Positions 48,626 to 58,490 of a stretch of DNA of 64,000 nt are shown in pieces (positions within the stretch are counted from its first letter, which is position 1; each line of letters begins with the position of its first letter). The DNA lies in the NCBI GenBank assembly GCA_900317845.1, contig ONII01000010.1:1-64000 (forward strand). The letters run 5' to 3'. This stretch comes from an uncultured Bacteroidales bacterium (lineage in GTDB: Bacteria; Bacteroidota; Bacteroidia; Bacteroidales; UBA932). The notes below the pieces were generated by a model, which was not told the origin of the DNA, ran no database searches, and saw nothing but the letters and a program-made list of their open reading frames with translations. Both the position numbers and the translations under genes were made by a program.

Positions 48626-49810
48626 ATGAAAAAGCTGAAACTTCCTCTCGTAGTCAAAGTTCTGATTGCCATAGCCTTTGGCGTAGGGCTCGGGCATTTT
48701 ATGCCGGGCTGGGCGGTCCGGGCGACCAACACGTTCACAGGTCTTTTTGACCAGTTGCTCCAGTTCTTCATTCCCCTGATCATCATCGGCCTGGTGACTC
48801 CGGCTATCGCCCACGTCGGGCAGGAAGCCGGAAAGATGCTCCTGTGGACAGTCGGTCTTGCCTATGGATTCACGGTGCTTTCGGGGCTCTTCGCCTATCT
48901 TTTCAGCATAGAGCTTTTCCCGCGGATGCTGGACACGTCTTCACTGAACGCACTGGGAGCGGCAGGAAAGGAATTCCTTCCCTATTTCTCCATCAGCATT
49001 CCCCCGCTTATGGATGTAATGACCGCGCTTGTGCTCTCTTTCCTGCTCGGGCTCGGGATTGCATTTTCGGACTCCGGGAAACTTCAGGGAGGATTCGAGG
49101 AGCTGAAGGGAATCATCGTCAGAAGCATTGAAAAGCTAATCATTCCCCTGTTGCCTGTTTATATTTTCGGCCTCTTCCTGAACATGACCGCCGCCGGAAA
49201 AGTGGGCCCGGTGCTGGGCTCGCTGCTGGCGGTCGTCGCCGTCATCTTTGCCATGACGCTGGTGTTGCTGCTTATACAGTATAGCATCGCCGGAGTTGTG
49301 GCGCGGCGCAATCCTTTCAAGATGCTGGCGGGCATGCTGCCGGCGTATATGACGGCGCTGGGTACAGCCTCTTCGGCGGCCACCATTCCCGTGACGCTCA
49401 AATGCGCCATACGCAACGGGGTCGATGAAGGCGTCGCCGGCTTCACCGTCCCGCTCTGTGCAACCATTCATCTTTCCGGAAGCACGCTGAAGATCACCTC
49501 TTGCGCCATCGCCCTGATGATGATGCTGGGCATGCCTTTCGACTTCCCCACCATTCTCGGCTTCATCCTGATGCTGGGCGTGACCATGGTCGCCGCTCCC
49601 GGCGTCCCCGGCGGAGCCATTATGGCAGCCCTCGGCATCCTTGGAAGCATGCTTGGCTTCGACTCCAGCCAGCAGGGGCTGATGATTAGCCTCTACATTG
49701 CCATGGACAGTTTCGGCACCGCCTGCAACGTAACCGGCGACGGCGCCATCGCCCTTATCATCAACAGAATTGCCGCCAGGTCCACCACCATGGAGAAGCG
49801 GAAGAACTAA
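48626..49810 (+). CDS. Dicarboxylate/amino acid:cation symporter (DAACS, SLC1 family)
   Basis: 394 residues from MKKLKLPLVVKV at 48626, chosen because the longer frame runs through the promoter. Eight TM helices plus two re-entrant loops: the serine-rich hairpin TALGTASSAATIPVT and the transport signature MDSFGTACNVTGDGAIALI. Takes up glutamate, aspartate, serine/threonine or C4-dicarboxylates with Na+ or H+. The NMDGT motif is replaced by AATIHLSGST, so substrate preference is unsure. Confidence 0.92.
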   Translation: MKKLKLPLVVKVLIAIAFGVGLGHFMPGWAVRATNTFTGLFDQLLQFFIPLIIIGLVTPAIAHVGQEAGKMLLWTVGLAYGFTVLSGLFAYLFSIELFPRMLDTSSLNALGAAGKEFLPYFSISIPPLMDVMTALVLSFLLGLGIAFSDSGKLQGGFEELKGIIVRSIEKLIIPLLPVYIFGLFLNMTAAGKVGPVLGSLLAVVAVIFAMTLVLLLIQYSIAGVVARRNPFKMLAGMLPAYMTALGTASSAATIPVTLKCAIRNGVDEGVAGFTVPLCATIHLSGSTLKITSCAIALMMMLGMPFDFPTILGFILMLGVTMVAAPGVPGGAIMAALGILGSMLGFDSSQQGLMISLYIAMDSFGTACNVTGDGAIALIINRIAARSTTMEKRKN

Positions 49811-49912
49811 CGATTCCTATAAATCTAACTATCATTTCCTTAAATCTTGCGCAGGGCTCTTGTGCGCAAGAAGGCGTTGTGCTACCTTGCAGTAACATTA
49901 AACGCGATAACC

Positions 49913-52657
49913 ATGAAAAAAGCCCTATTTATCTCGCTGTGCGTCCTGCTGCTTGCGGGCACCGGCTGTAAGAAAAATGTGGAACCCGAGCCGCAGAAGG
50001 TAATTGTGACCAGTGTCTCCGTGAAACCCAGCTCCTTGTCGCTGAAGGTGGGAGAGACCGCCCAGCTCACCGCCACCGTCACCCCGGTCAATGCCGACAA
50101 CAAGACCGTAAGCTGGAGCACGTCCGACCCATCCGTTGCTACCGTGGCCAACGGCCTGGTGACCGCCGTTAAAGAAGGCTCCGCCACCATCACTGTCACC
50201 ACAATCGATGGCGGCAAAACCGCCACCTGCGCCGTAACCGTGAGTACCGACATTGTTCCCGTGACCGGAATCACCATCGATCAAGGCGCCACCGCAGAAG
50301 TGGAAGAGGGCAAGACCATCACGCTCACGGCAACGGTCCAGCCCGATAACGCCACGGACAAGACCGTGACTTGGGCCAGCGCCCACGAGTCTGTTGCCAC
50401 TGTGGTCGATGGCGTGGTAACGGGCATTGCCCCCGGCCAAGCCATTATCTCCGCCAAGGCGGGAGACAAGACTGCCACCTGCACCGTAACGGTAACTCGC
50501 TCGGCCGTGGCTTACGAAGCCGTCGACCTGGGCCTCAGCGTCAAATGGGCCAACAAAAACCTCGGCGCCGAGTTCCCGGAGGATACCGGCAACCTCTATG
50601 CCTGGGGCGAAACAGAGCCCAATAAAGCTTCTTTCGATTGGGATACCTACCAATGGGGCAACAGTGAGACCAGCCTGACCAAATACAATCACCTTTCTGA
50701 CCGGGGAGTGGTAGACAATAAACTTCTTTTGGAAGCCGACGACGATGTGGCTTCTACGACGCTCCAGGGAGAATGGCGTATGCCCACCCATCCGGAGATG
50801 GAAGAGTTGTATGCAACCAACTGGAATCCGGACTACCAATGGGAAATGAAATCAGGTGGATGGAAGGTCACGTATCTGGTAAACAATAACAGCATCTTCA
50901 TTCCCTTTTCGGAAATGTGGACTTCTTCCCTGCATTACGGAAATTCTTCCTTCGCGTGGATTTTCCGAATTGACGACGTGAATTATTATGGCAGCTGGGG
51001 TATGGGTCAGCGGAAGCGTCACCTCGGACTGTCCGTACGTCCCGTCAGCGGTCCTCGACCGGAACCGGCAGACGGAAAGCTCATGAAAGAAGTAACCGCC
51101 GAGGATTTGGGGAAGGTGATTGGCTCGGACGGGAAGGTGTATCCTTCCACAATGTCTGCCGTTGCATCCGGCGCAGTAGCCACTGCCGTTATCGTCTATG
51201 TAGGTAGTGAAACAGCCGAAGGCGGCTTTGCGCACGGACTGGCCATGTCCATGAGAGATGCCGCCAGAAGCGGTGGCCTTACATTCAAATGGAAAACTGT
51301 GGCCGGGAACTATGACAATCCCCAGCGCAGCAGTGACCTTCATACGCTTCTGGGATACAAAGAATCCGGATACGCCCTCACAAAAGACCGGGGAGAATCA
51401 CCTTGGGAGGCTTTCGCCGCTGCAAAGAACAATACCATTTATGATTGCTACGGCATAAGTGCCACGGCTCCTGAAGGCACCTCGGGCTGGTTCCTGCCCT
51501 CTATGTACCAGTGGCAGCAGGCCATCCACGCCATGACCGGAAAAACAGAGGAGTTGAGTCTGTACGAAGCGAACCCCAACTATGTCAATGACTATTTCAA
51601 CGCCAAAATAGCCGATTCTGAAGCCTTCCTTACCAAGAACTGCTATGCTTCCAGTTCTGAGTTTGACGATACCTACAACTGGCACTTCGACTTTAAAGAT
51701 GGCATTGCCCGGCGTAACGCTAAGTATTGTGATTACTACGTACGCGCCTTCCTGGCATTCTACGGTGAGATCCTGCATCCCACAGCTGTGAAACTGAATA
51801 AGACCGAGGCCTCACGCTATGCAGGAGGTGTTGTTGACCTGAAAGCCAATGTAATTCCTGCCGGAGCTACCAACAAAGACGTTACCTGGAGCAGTTCCAA
51901 CGAAGGTGTGGCCACCGTGGACGCCAATGGCCGGGTTACCGTTTTGGCCGAGGGTGAGACCACCATTACCGTCACCACGATGGACGGAGGCCTCACGGCC
52001 CAGTGCAAGCTCACCGTGAACCCCATCCCTAACGGAGCTGTCTTTTCGGCAGACGCTTTCAACAGTTCTACGGACGAAGAGCCCCTGCTGATCCTGCAAC
52101 AGGATTGGAGCAGTTCCACTGTCTATTTCAGGCGCGCCAGCGGAACCGTCGATCTCAACGGCCACACAATCAAGTATGTATACATGCAGAACAATGATCC
52201 GGACAAGGTCGTCGGCCTCTGTAACGGCATCATCAGCGGCCGGCTGGACGGCGACGCCGGCTGGTACAGATATACGGGCCAGACATTCCACGGAAAGGTG
52301 ATGATGGAGGATATGGAAGTGTACAAGGAATTCTACACCGACGGCCATGTCTACACCCTCAACAGCGGTTATTATGAAACCGTCTGCACATTCAGGGTGG
52401 GCGACGCCCTGGGTGACGTGTACATCTACGGAGGGTCCTTCGGCAAACTGTTCGACGTCAACCCCGATGCCGGCAGCAGCCAGGGTGACATCTTCCTGTT
52501 CGGCGGCAAGTTCGCAATAGACCCGCGCACGTACACGAATGCAGGAACCACCAATCCCCGCGGAAATACCCGTTTCATCATAGGCGAGGGATATTCCGTG
52601 AAGGAAAACACAGAAGAAGACAAAGACGAGTTCCCTTACATTGTTTCCAAAGACTAA
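49913..52657 (+). CDS. Large surface lipoprotein with Big_2 and FISUMP domains
   Basis: 914 residues from MKKALFISLCVLLLAGTGC at 49913 (lipobox Cys19; the longer frame begins before the probable promoter). Two Big_2 Ig-like domains (about 30-108 and 110-190: SLKVGETAQLTATVTPVNADNKTVSWSTSDPSVATV), a FISUMP domain (about 195-365, EAVDLGLSVKWANKNLGA...WRMPTHPEMEEL), an unrecognised region with a second FISUMP-like fold (about 380-600, GWFLPSMYQWQQ), a third Big_2 (about 622-700) and a beta-rich C-terminus. Probably a surface adhesin or carbohydrate-related protein; role unknown. Confidence 0.85.
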   Translation: MKKALFISLCVLLLAGTGCKKNVEPEPQKVIVTSVSVKPSSLSLKVGETAQLTATVTPVNADNKTVSWSTSDPSVATVANGLVTAVKEGSATITVTTIDGGKTATCAVTVSTDIVPVTGITIDQGATAEVEEGKTITLTATVQPDNATDKTVTWASAHESVATVVDGVVTGIAPGQAIISAKAGDKTATCTVTVTRSAVAYEAVDLGLSVKWANKNLGAEFPEDTGNLYAWGETEPNKASFDWDTYQWGNSETSLTKYNHLSDRGVVDNKLLLEADDDVASTTLQGEWRMPTHPEMEELYATNWNPDYQWEMKSGGWKVTYLVNNNSIFIPFSEMWTSSLHYGNSSFAWIFRIDDVNYYGSWGMGQRKRHLGLSVRPVSGPRPEPADGKLMKEVTAEDLGKVIGSDGKVYPSTMSAVASGAVATAVIVYVGSETAEGGFAHGLAMSMRDAARSGGLTFKWKTVAGNYDNPQRSSDLHTLLGYKESGYALTKDRGESPWEAFAAAKNNTIYDCYGISATAPEGTSGWFLPSMYQWQQAIHAMTGKTEELSLYEANPNYVNDYFNAKIADSEAFLTKNCYASSSEFDDTYNWHFDFKDGIARRNAKYCDYYVRAFLAFYGEILHPTAVKLNKTEASRYAGGVVDLKANVIPAGATNKDVTWSSSNEGVATVDANGRVTVLAEGETTITVTTMDGGLTAQCKLTVNPIPNGAVFSADAFNSSTDEEPLLILQQDWSSSTVYFRRASGTVDLNGHTIKYVYMQNNDPDKVVGLCNGIISGRLDGDAGWYRYTGQTFHGKVMMEDMEVYKEFYTDGHVYTLNSGYYETVCTFRVGDALGDVYIYGGSFGKLFDVNPDAGSSQGDIFLFGGKFAIDPRTYTNAGTTNPRGNTRFIIGEGYSVKENTEEDKDEFPYIVSKD

Positions 52658-52678
52658 GATAATTCGTAACTTAGCAGG

Positions 52679-54247
52679 GTGAAACTGCTGCTGCTCATAG
52701 CTCTGGTCCTGGGCGTGAAGGGAGTTCCCTTTACGCCCATGGAGGTGGAGCGGCTGCCCGATCTGAACATCCCGCGGGAGGCGCACGGAGTGGCGCTTGC
52801 GGGCGGGGAGTTCACGGTGTTCGGCGGCCATACCACCGGCTTTGTGTCCACCCCTACGGCCGAGTACTACCGCCGCGGGAAGTGGCACACGGTAAATATG
52901 TTATACCCGCACGACGCCGGCTTCTGCACGCTGCTCTCCAGCGGAGACATCCTGTTGGGCGGTGGGTACAGCGAAGCGTTTGGCATCGGCCAGACCTGGG
53001 GCGTGGAAGTGTATCACCCCGCCACGCACAGTTTTTCCTATCTGCCCATCCTGGACCACAAACGCACACACGCCACCGCCCTGGAAATGAGCGATGGCAG
53101 CATCCTGGTGTCCGGTAACTGGTATTCGCCAGACGCTCTGGAGCGATACACTTCCGGAGGCCTGTTCGAGCAGGTGAAAGCGGTCACCTCCCCGCGGGAC
53201 CTTCCCTTCGTGCTGCAGGTTTCTCCGGACGACGCCTATGTTTTCGGGTGGGCCGATAACTACGGCAATCCCCTGCCCGACGGCTGGGTGGACCGGCTGA
53301 ACGGAGACCCTTTCCAGGAGCCTCTGCTGCAGGAATGGACCACAGAGAACCTGCACCTTCCCAACCCGCCGGAGCAGTACCGGTCGGGGGAATTCAGCTA
53401 TCTCATTCCCGTGTGGAAGGATGGAGAACTGGCGCTCCTGCAGCTAAAGGAGGGCCGGTTCAGCCTGCTGGAAACCGACCTTCCCCTGCCCCAGGAGAGC
53501 CCCTGGGGCGCTATTGACTGGGCATCCGGGCTGCAGGTAGAGCCAGAATCGGCCACCGCCTGGAAGCAGGGATGGGACAATGACGGCCGGCTGTATCTGC
53601 TGCGTGTCTGCTATGGGAAAACGCCTGCGGCGGTGGAAGTATTCTACTCGGCCCCCCTCGAAGACCTGCCCCGCAAAGCCCGATGCCTGGCCCTTCCCGG
53701 CGGCCGGTACCTGATGACGGGTGGCGCGGTAAATGACGCCTACAACACCCGGGGCACGGTACTCCTGTGCTACACGCAAGGGGACCGGCCGCGCAGCGTA
53801 TCCTACTGGCCGGGATTGATTTGCGGCAGCCTTATCGGCCTTCTCCTTTTCCTTCTGGGCTGGTATCTGCGCCGGAAGAAGACGCCCGCACAGCCTAAGC
53901 CGGGAAAGGAGATTCCGGACCTGCAGGAGCGGATTGTGAGCCTGATGGAGAAAGAGGAGCTCTTCCGCAAGAAGGACCTTCGCATCGCCGACATCGCCAC
54001 GCTGCTGCTTACCAACACCACCTATATATCGGCTACCCTGAACAGCGGCCTGGGGATGTCTTTCCCGCGCTTCGTGACGTCCTACCGTGTGCGTTACGCA
54101 CAGGAGCAGATGCTGCGATTCCCGGAGAAAAACCTGTCCAGGATTGCCGAGGAGGCCGGTTTTGCCAACGACAATTCCTTCTTCCGGGCCTTTAAGACGG
54201 AAACCGGGCTCACGCCCACAGAGTGGCGGGAAAAGCATACTTCTTAA
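52679..54247 (+). CDS. Kelch-like propeller / TM / AraC one-component regulator
   Basis: 522 residues with a GTG start at 52679 (an ATG would have to be far inside the protein). Signal segment (1-16), Kelch-like propeller blades (about 30-365; GGEFTVFGGHTTGFV, GDILLGGGYSEAFG, GGRYLMTGGAVNDAYNTRG), one TM (about 378-398), then an AraC-type HTH (about 415-522; LRIADIATLLLTNTTYISATLNSGLGMSFPRFV, NLSRIAEEAGFANDNSFFRAFKTETGLTPTEWR). It senses outside and binds DNA from the membrane. The Big_2/FISUMP gene 21 bases upstream may be its target or partner. Confidence 0.85.
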   Translation: MKLLLLIALVLGVKGVPFTPMEVERLPDLNIPREAHGVALAGGEFTVFGGHTTGFVSTPTAEYYRRGKWHTVNMLYPHDAGFCTLLSSGDILLGGGYSEAFGIGQTWGVEVYHPATHSFSYLPILDHKRTHATALEMSDGSILVSGNWYSPDALERYTSGGLFEQVKAVTSPRDLPFVLQVSPDDAYVFGWADNYGNPLPDGWVDRLNGDPFQEPLLQEWTTENLHLPNPPEQYRSGEFSYLIPVWKDGELALLQLKEGRFSLLETDLPLPQESPWGAIDWASGLQVEPESATAWKQGWDNDGRLYLLRVCYGKTPAAVEVFYSAPLEDLPRKARCLALPGGRYLMTGGAVNDAYNTRGTVLLCYTQGDRPRSVSYWPGLICGSLIGLLLFLLGWYLRRKKTPAQPKPGKEIPDLQERIVSLMEKEELFRKKDLRIADIATLLLTNTTYISATLNSGLGMSFPRFVTSYRVRYAQEQMLRFPEKNLSRIAEEAGFANDNSFFRAFKTETGLTPTEWREKHTS

Positions 54248-54280
54248 AAAAAAGAAAAGAGGCGCCATTTCTGGTGCCTC
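54246..54280 (-). terminator. Terminator of tRNA-Gly
   Basis: On the minus strand GAGGCACCA/TGGCGCCTC with a GAAA loop is followed by TTTTCTTTTTTTT. It starts right after the encoded CCA and overlaps the end of the convergent AraC-type gene. Confidence 0.85.
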
Positions 54281-54281
54281 T

Positions 54282-54357
<76 letters not shown>

Positions 54358-54392
54358 AGTGCTGTAATGAGCTCCCGTGTCAAACGGGATTG

Positions 54393-54423
54393 CAAATATA
54401 CGGCATTTTTTTGAACTTGCAAA
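54393..54423 (-). promoter_or_regulatory. Promoter of tRNA-Gly
   Basis: -33 TTTG (54420-54423), 19-base spacer, -7 TATATTTG (54393-54400). The -33 element sits inside the hairpin at 54414-54437. Confidence 0.8.
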
Positions 54424-54437
54424 AAATTTTGCAAGTT
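54414..54437. terminator. AACTTGCAAAA/TTTTGCAAGTT hairpin
   Basis: Perfect 11-bp stem with a 2-base loop, followed by TTTTT on the plus strand and by CAAAAAAA on the minus strand. It lies just past the hexosaminidase stop, so it may end that operon despite lacking a T-run on that strand; on the plus strand it would block antisense transcription. Confidence 0.45.
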
Positions 54438-54440
54438 TTT

Positions 54441-55601
54441 TTACTTTTCTTTGTATCCGGCGGAAAGTTGACGGAGGCGCAAGACCCGTCTGACGCTCTC
54501 GTCAATGCGCGCTTCCGTGAGTCTTCCCTGCCCTATGGCATCCAGCACAGCGTTAAAGCAAGCCGGGTAGTCTTTCACGCAAAGCAGCACATCCACGCCG
54601 GCCTCCAGGGCCAGGACGCAAGCCTCCGGCACCGGGAACTGCCGGGCAATGGCGCCCATCTCCATGGCGTCGGAGATAATCACCCCCTTAAAGCCCAGTT
54701 CCCCGCGGAGCTTGTCCTGCAGGACCACGGAGCTTAGCGTGGAAGGCAGCTCGTCGCCGGTAACGGCCGGAACAGCGATATGGGCCGTCATCACCAGCGG
54801 AGCGCCGGCTGCAATTCCCGCCTTGAAAGGCACCATCTCGCAGGAGGCGAGCTCCTCCCAGTTTTTACCGCTCACGGCATAGCCAAAGTGGGTATCGGCC
54901 CGGGTATCCCCATGCCCCGGGAAATGCTTGAGGCAGCTCAGGATGCCTGCCTTCCGCATGCCTTTCACATAGGCCGAGACGCATTTGGCAGCCACCTTTG
55001 GATCGAAGGAAAAAGCACGCGTGCCTATGACGATATTCTCCGGATTGGTGTTTACGTCGGCCACGGGCGCAAAGTCAATGTCAAAGCCATACTTGCGCAG
55101 GTACGTACCGATGGTATCGGCAGCCTTTCCCGCCGCACGTGGAGTGCCGAGCGCCGTCATGCTCTCAAACTGCGGCAGGCCGAAGGCAGGGTTCTTGGCC
55201 AGGCGGGCCACGCGCCCTCCTTCCTCGTCAATGCTCAAGAGCGGTTTGCCGGGCAGGGCGCGCAGCTCCTTCTGGAAGGCGGTCAGCTGCTCCGGATCTT
55301 TGATATTGTGCGCAAAAAAGGCAATGCCGCCCACGGGATAATCGGCTGCCAGGGCACGCATGCGGTCGTTGACCGCCTGTACGCCAAAAGAGGGCAACTC
55401 GTCACTGGAGACATAATGGATGGTTGTATCCAGGGCCTCCGGCCTCAGAAAAAACAGCTGCCCCACCTTCTCCCGCAGGGTCATCCGGGAAAGTTCCTGC
55501 TCTACCAGTGCCTCGTTCACACGGGGGCCCTGCACACAGGACACAAGGAAGGCGCCAGCTATCGCCAGCGCCCACAGAAAACGATGCCTATTGCTCCGCA
55601 T
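54441..55601 (-). CDS. GH3 beta-N-acetylhexosaminidase (NagZ-like), lipoprotein
   Basis: 386 residues from MRSNRHRFLWALAIAG at 55601, one base overlapping the ROK stop (TAATG); lipobox FLVSC (Cys21). GH3 NagZ motifs: GGIAFFAHNI, SIDEEGGRVARL, FAPVADVNTNPEN, KHFPGHGDTRADTHFG (catalytic His/Asp dyad) and nucleophile Asp in VIISDAMEMGAI. It cuts GlcNAc from muropeptides or glycans. As an exported lipoprotein it differs from the cytosolic NagZ of Enterobacteria. Together with the ROK kinase and MFS carrier it forms an amino-sugar scavenging operon. Confidence 0.92.
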   Translation of the reverse strand: MRSNRHRFLWALAIAGAFLVSCVQGPRVNEALVEQELSRMTLREKVGQLFFLRPEALDTTIHYVSSDELPSFGVQAVNDRMRALAADYPVGGIAFFAHNIKDPEQLTAFQKELRALPGKPLLSIDEEGGRVARLAKNPAFGLPQFESMTALGTPRAAGKAADTIGTYLRKYGFDIDFAPVADVNTNPENIVIGTRAFSFDPKVAAKCVSAYVKGMRKAGILSCLKHFPGHGDTRADTHFGYAVSGKNWEELASCEMVPFKAGIAAGAPLVMTAHIAVPAVTGDELPSTLSSVVLQDKLRGELGFKGVIISDAMEMGAIARQFPVPEACVLALEAGVDVLLCVKDYPACFNAVLDAIGQGRLTEARIDESVRRVLRLRQLSAGYKEK

Positions 55602-56557
55602 TACAGTTCCCAGGCCAGGGCCGATGCACCCAGAATGGCGGCATCGGACTCTTTCAGAGAAGAGTAGATGAGTTTCACCTTGTTCCGCCACAGGGGCAGG
55701 ACATTGGCGTTCATAGCCTCCAGGATGGGCTCCGTGAGGAACTCCTTGGAACGGGCCAGACCGCCGAAGAGCACAATGGCTTCCGGAGCGGAGAACTCAA
55801 TGAAATCGGCCAGTTTTTCACCCAGGATACGACCGGTGAATTCGAAGATTTTCAGGGCCATCTTGTCCCCGTCCTTGGCGGCCTCGTACACATCCTTGGA
55901 GGTGATGCGGTCCAGGGAGCGGAGCTCTGAAGGCTCGTCGCTCATTTCCAGCCACTCGCGGGCGGTGCGGGCAACGCCCATGGCGCTGCAGTAGGCTTCC
56001 AGGCAGCCATGCTTGCCACAGCCGCACTGACGGCCGTTGTGGCGCACGGCGCAGGTATGACCCAGCTCACCGGCAAAGCCGTCGTGGCCGTATACCACTT
56101 CTCCGTTAATCACAATACCGGAACCCACGCCGGTGCCCAGGGTAATCATGATGAAATTCTTCATACCACGGGCGGCGCCATAGGTCATTTCGCCCACGGC
56201 GGCGGCATTGGCGTCATTGGTAAGGGACACGGGAATGCCGTTCATCTGCTCGCTCAGGAGTTTGGCAAACTCCACGCGCTCGTGGCCCCACTTGAGGTTG
56301 GGAGCGCTCTCGATGCAACCGGTGTAATAGTTGCCGTTAGGAGCACCTACGCCGATACCCCGGATCTGGCCTTCCGCCTTGGCCTCCGCAATGATGCGGT
56401 TCAGGGCCTCTGCCAGCTCTGCGATGAAAGGTTCTACGGTGTCATAGGTGTCCGTACGGATCACCGTCTGTGCCACAACCGTACCACGGGCATCCACAAT
56501 GCCGCATTTGGAGGTCTGTCCTCCTACGTCAATACCAATTACTAAGTCTTGTGCCAT
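55601..56557 (-). CDS. ROK-family sugar kinase
   Basis: 318 residues. ATP site IGIDVGGQTSKCGIVD, sugar-binding GVGAPNG and NDANAAAVGEM, GTGVGSGIVINGEVVYG, catalytic ExGH (GELGH) and zinc motif CGCGKHGCLEAYCS. ROK kinases phosphorylate glucose, GlcNAc or ManNAc in the cytoplasm; the neighbouring hexosaminidase favours GlcNAc, but glucokinase activity is equally possible. 11 bases after the MFS gene. Confidence 0.93.
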   Translation of the reverse strand: MAQDLVIGIDVGGQTSKCGIVDARGTVVAQTVIRTDTYDTVEPFIAELAEALNRIIAEAKAEGQIRGIGVGAPNGNYYTGCIESAPNLKWGHERVEFAKLLSEQMNGIPVSLTNDANAAAVGEMTYGAARGMKNFIMITLGTGVGSGIVINGEVVYGHDGFAGELGHTCAVRHNGRQCGCGKHGCLEAYCSAMGVARTAREWLEMSDEPSELRSLDRITSKDVYEAAKDGDKMALKIFEFTGRILGEKLADFIEFSAPEAIVLFGGLARSKEFLTEPILEAMNANVLPLWRNKVKLIYSSLKESDAAILGASALAWEL

Positions 56558-56568
56558 ATTGTGATTGA

Positions 56569-57858
56569 TTAGTCTACAGGAATATCTTTGTTAACGTTTT
56601 TGGAGCCGATTACAGCATAGTACAGCAGGTATGCCAGCATGGCAACCACCAGCCAGTAACTGTTCATATAACCGGCAGCCTTGGCTATAAACTCCTGGAT
56701 GAACGGCATAATGCCACCGCCCACCACCAGGGTCATGAAGATACCGGATGCTGCTTCCGTATACTTGCCCAGGCCTTCTACCGCCAGGTTGAAGATGGCG
56801 CCCCACATGATGGAGGTACACAGGCCGCAAAGCACAAGGAACAGGCAGCTGAGCGGAACCTGGAACATGGCGAAACCGTCTGCGGCGCTATAACCGGGCA
56901 TGTTCACGGTAACGGCCTTGGGGGTGAAGATGGCGGCCAGCACCAGGATAATGGCCACGGAGCTCACGCAGGTCATCTGGGTGCGAGTGCTCACCTTGCC
57001 GGAAATGAGGGAGCTGGAGAATCGGCCCACCATCATGAGCAGCCAGTAAACAGCGGCGATGGCGCCACCGATAGCTGCACCGTTCACGGCAATGCCGGCG
57101 CCCCTTTCAGAGGCATCGGCCAGGAAGAAATTCACCTGGGAAGGAATGCCGATCTCGATACCCACATAGAAGAAGATGGCAATGGCGCCCAGCACGAAGT
57201 GGCGGAAATTCCAGGCACTGTGCTCGTACTTGGTGGTCTTGCGCTCCTGCGCAGGCTCCGGGATGGTGAGGAAGGAAATGATGACAAACGCAGCGGCAAA
57301 TACACCCATCGCGATGAACAGCAGCGGAGACACATCAGACATGGAAGTGCTGGCGCTCACCGTGCCCACCAGTACGCCCACCAGCAGCGGAGTGAGGGTG
57401 CCGGTAAGGGAGTTCAGGGTGCCGCCAATCTGGATGAACTGGTTGCCGCGGTTACCGCCACCACCCAGGATGTTCAGCATGGGGTTCACCACGGTATTGA
57501 GCATGCACACGCAGAAGCCGCATACGAAGGCGCCCAGCAAATACACATAGATGGCGCTGCCACCCAGGAAGCTGAAACTGGACAGGTACTGGATGCAGAT
57601 ACCGACAAAACCGGTTGCCAGGGCAATGAGGGTGGTTTTCTTGTAACCTACAGAGAGGAGCATTTTGCCGGCAGGGATACCCATGAACAGGTAAGCGGCA
57701 AAGTTCATCAGGTTACCCGCCATGCGGGACCATTCGTACTGGTTTCCCCAGATAACGCCAAAAGGAGCCGCCATATTGGTCACGAAGGAGATCATCGCAA
57801 AGATGAAGCACATGGTGACAAGGGCGACCATATTGGTGCTGTTCTTTTTAGCAGACAT
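56569..57858 (-). CDS. MFS sugar permease (FucP/NagP-like)
   Basis: 429 residues, twelve hydrophobic segments, with the FHS-type N-terminus (ALVTMCFIFAMISFVTNMAAPFGVIW, NFAAYLFMGIPAGKMLLSVGYKKT) and a C-terminal half with LCGLCTSIMWGAIFNLAVEGLGKYTEAASGIFM. Such permeases import fucose, glucose or GlcNAc by proton symport. First gene of the three-gene operon ending in the GH3 hexosaminidase. An AT-rich leader of about 45 bases precedes it. Confidence 0.9.
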   Translation of the reverse strand: MSAKKNSTNMVALVTMCFIFAMISFVTNMAAPFGVIWGNQYEWSRMAGNLMNFAAYLFMGIPAGKMLLSVGYKKTTLIALATGFVGICIQYLSSFSFLGGSAIYVYLLGAFVCGFCVCMLNTVVNPMLNILGGGGNRGNQFIQIGGTLNSLTGTLTPLLVGVLVGTVSASTSMSDVSPLLFIAMGVFAAAFVIISFLTIPEPAQERKTTKYEHSAWNFRHFVLGAIAIFFYVGIEIGIPSQVNFFLADASERGAGIAVNGAAIGGAIAAVYWLLMMVGRFSSSLISGKVSTRTQMTCVSSVAIILVLAAIFTPKAVTVNMPGYSAADGFAMFQVPLSCLFLVLCGLCTSIMWGAIFNLAVEGLGKYTEAASGIFMTLVVGGGIMPFIQEFIAKAAGYMNSYWLVVAMLAYLLYYAVIGSKNVNKDIPVD

Positions 57859-57908
57859 ATTAGATTAAAGTTTTATTTGTTAATTAATTATTTCTGGCTA
57901 ACAGTTTT

Positions 57909-57916
57909 CAAAGTTA
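57909..57916 (-). promoter_or_regulatory. -7 element of the amino-sugar operon
   Basis: TAACTTTG on the minus strand, 50 bases before the ATG; the -33 region shows no exact TTTG. Confidence 0.5.
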
Positions 57917-57951
57917 CTAAAAAATTTAAGGACTTGTACCAAGTGGGCATA

Positions 57952-57981
57952 AAAAAATACCCAACCATGGGGATGGCTGGG
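57952..57981 (-). terminator. Terminator of the spc/alpha operon
   Basis: CCCAGCCAT/ATGGTTGGG with a CCCC loop, followed on the minus strand by TATTTTTTTAT, 25 bases past the rplQ stop. Confidence 0.85.
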
Positions 57982-58005
57982 CATTTACAAGGTATGAGTG
58001 AAAAC

Positions 58006-58488
58006 TTACTCGGCTGCCGGAGCTTCTGCGGCGGGAGCGGCTTCCTCTGCGGGAGCGGCCTCGGCCTTCTTGGCGCGGCTGCGACGGGTGGTCTTCTTGG
58101 CCTCTTTCTTGGTGGAAGCCAGGGCGGCCTCGTTGAAGTCCACAAACTCTACCAGAACCATTTCTGCGGCGTCACCGCTGCGGAAACCGGTGTGGAGGAT
58201 ACGGAGGTATCCACCGGGACGGTCTGCCACCTTAGGGGCGATGGTGCGGAAAAGTTCTGCCGTTGCCTCTTTGTCTTTCAGGTAGCTGAAAACAACGCGG
58301 CGGGAGTGCGTAGTGTCTTCCTTGGACTTGGTGATGAGGGGCTCTACGTAAGGCTTCAGGGCCTTTGCTTTGGCCTCGGTGGTGGTGATCCTCTTCTTCA
58401 GGATGAGGGAGGATGCCATGTTGGCGAGCATCGCCTTGCGGTGACCGCTCTTGCGACCAAGATGATTGACTGCTTTATTGTGTCTCAT
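58006..58488 (-). CDS. rplQ: 50S ribosomal protein L17
   Basis: 160 residues: [29 protein letters not shown] through [26 protein letters not shown] is the normal L17 fold (about 1-115). An Ala/Glu/Lys-rich low-complexity tail (about 118-160) follows, as often in Bacteroidetes. Last gene of the ribosomal operon, 2 bases after rpoA. Confidence 0.97.
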   Translation of the reverse strand: MRHNKAVNHLGRKSGHRKAMLANMASSLILKKRITTTEAKAKALKPYVEPLITKSKEDTTHSRRVVFSYLKDKEATAELFRTIAPKVADRPGGYLRILHTGFRSGDAAEMVLVEFVDFNEAALASTKKEAKKTTRRSRAKKAEAAPAEEAAPAAEAPAAE

Positions 58489-58490
58489 TG

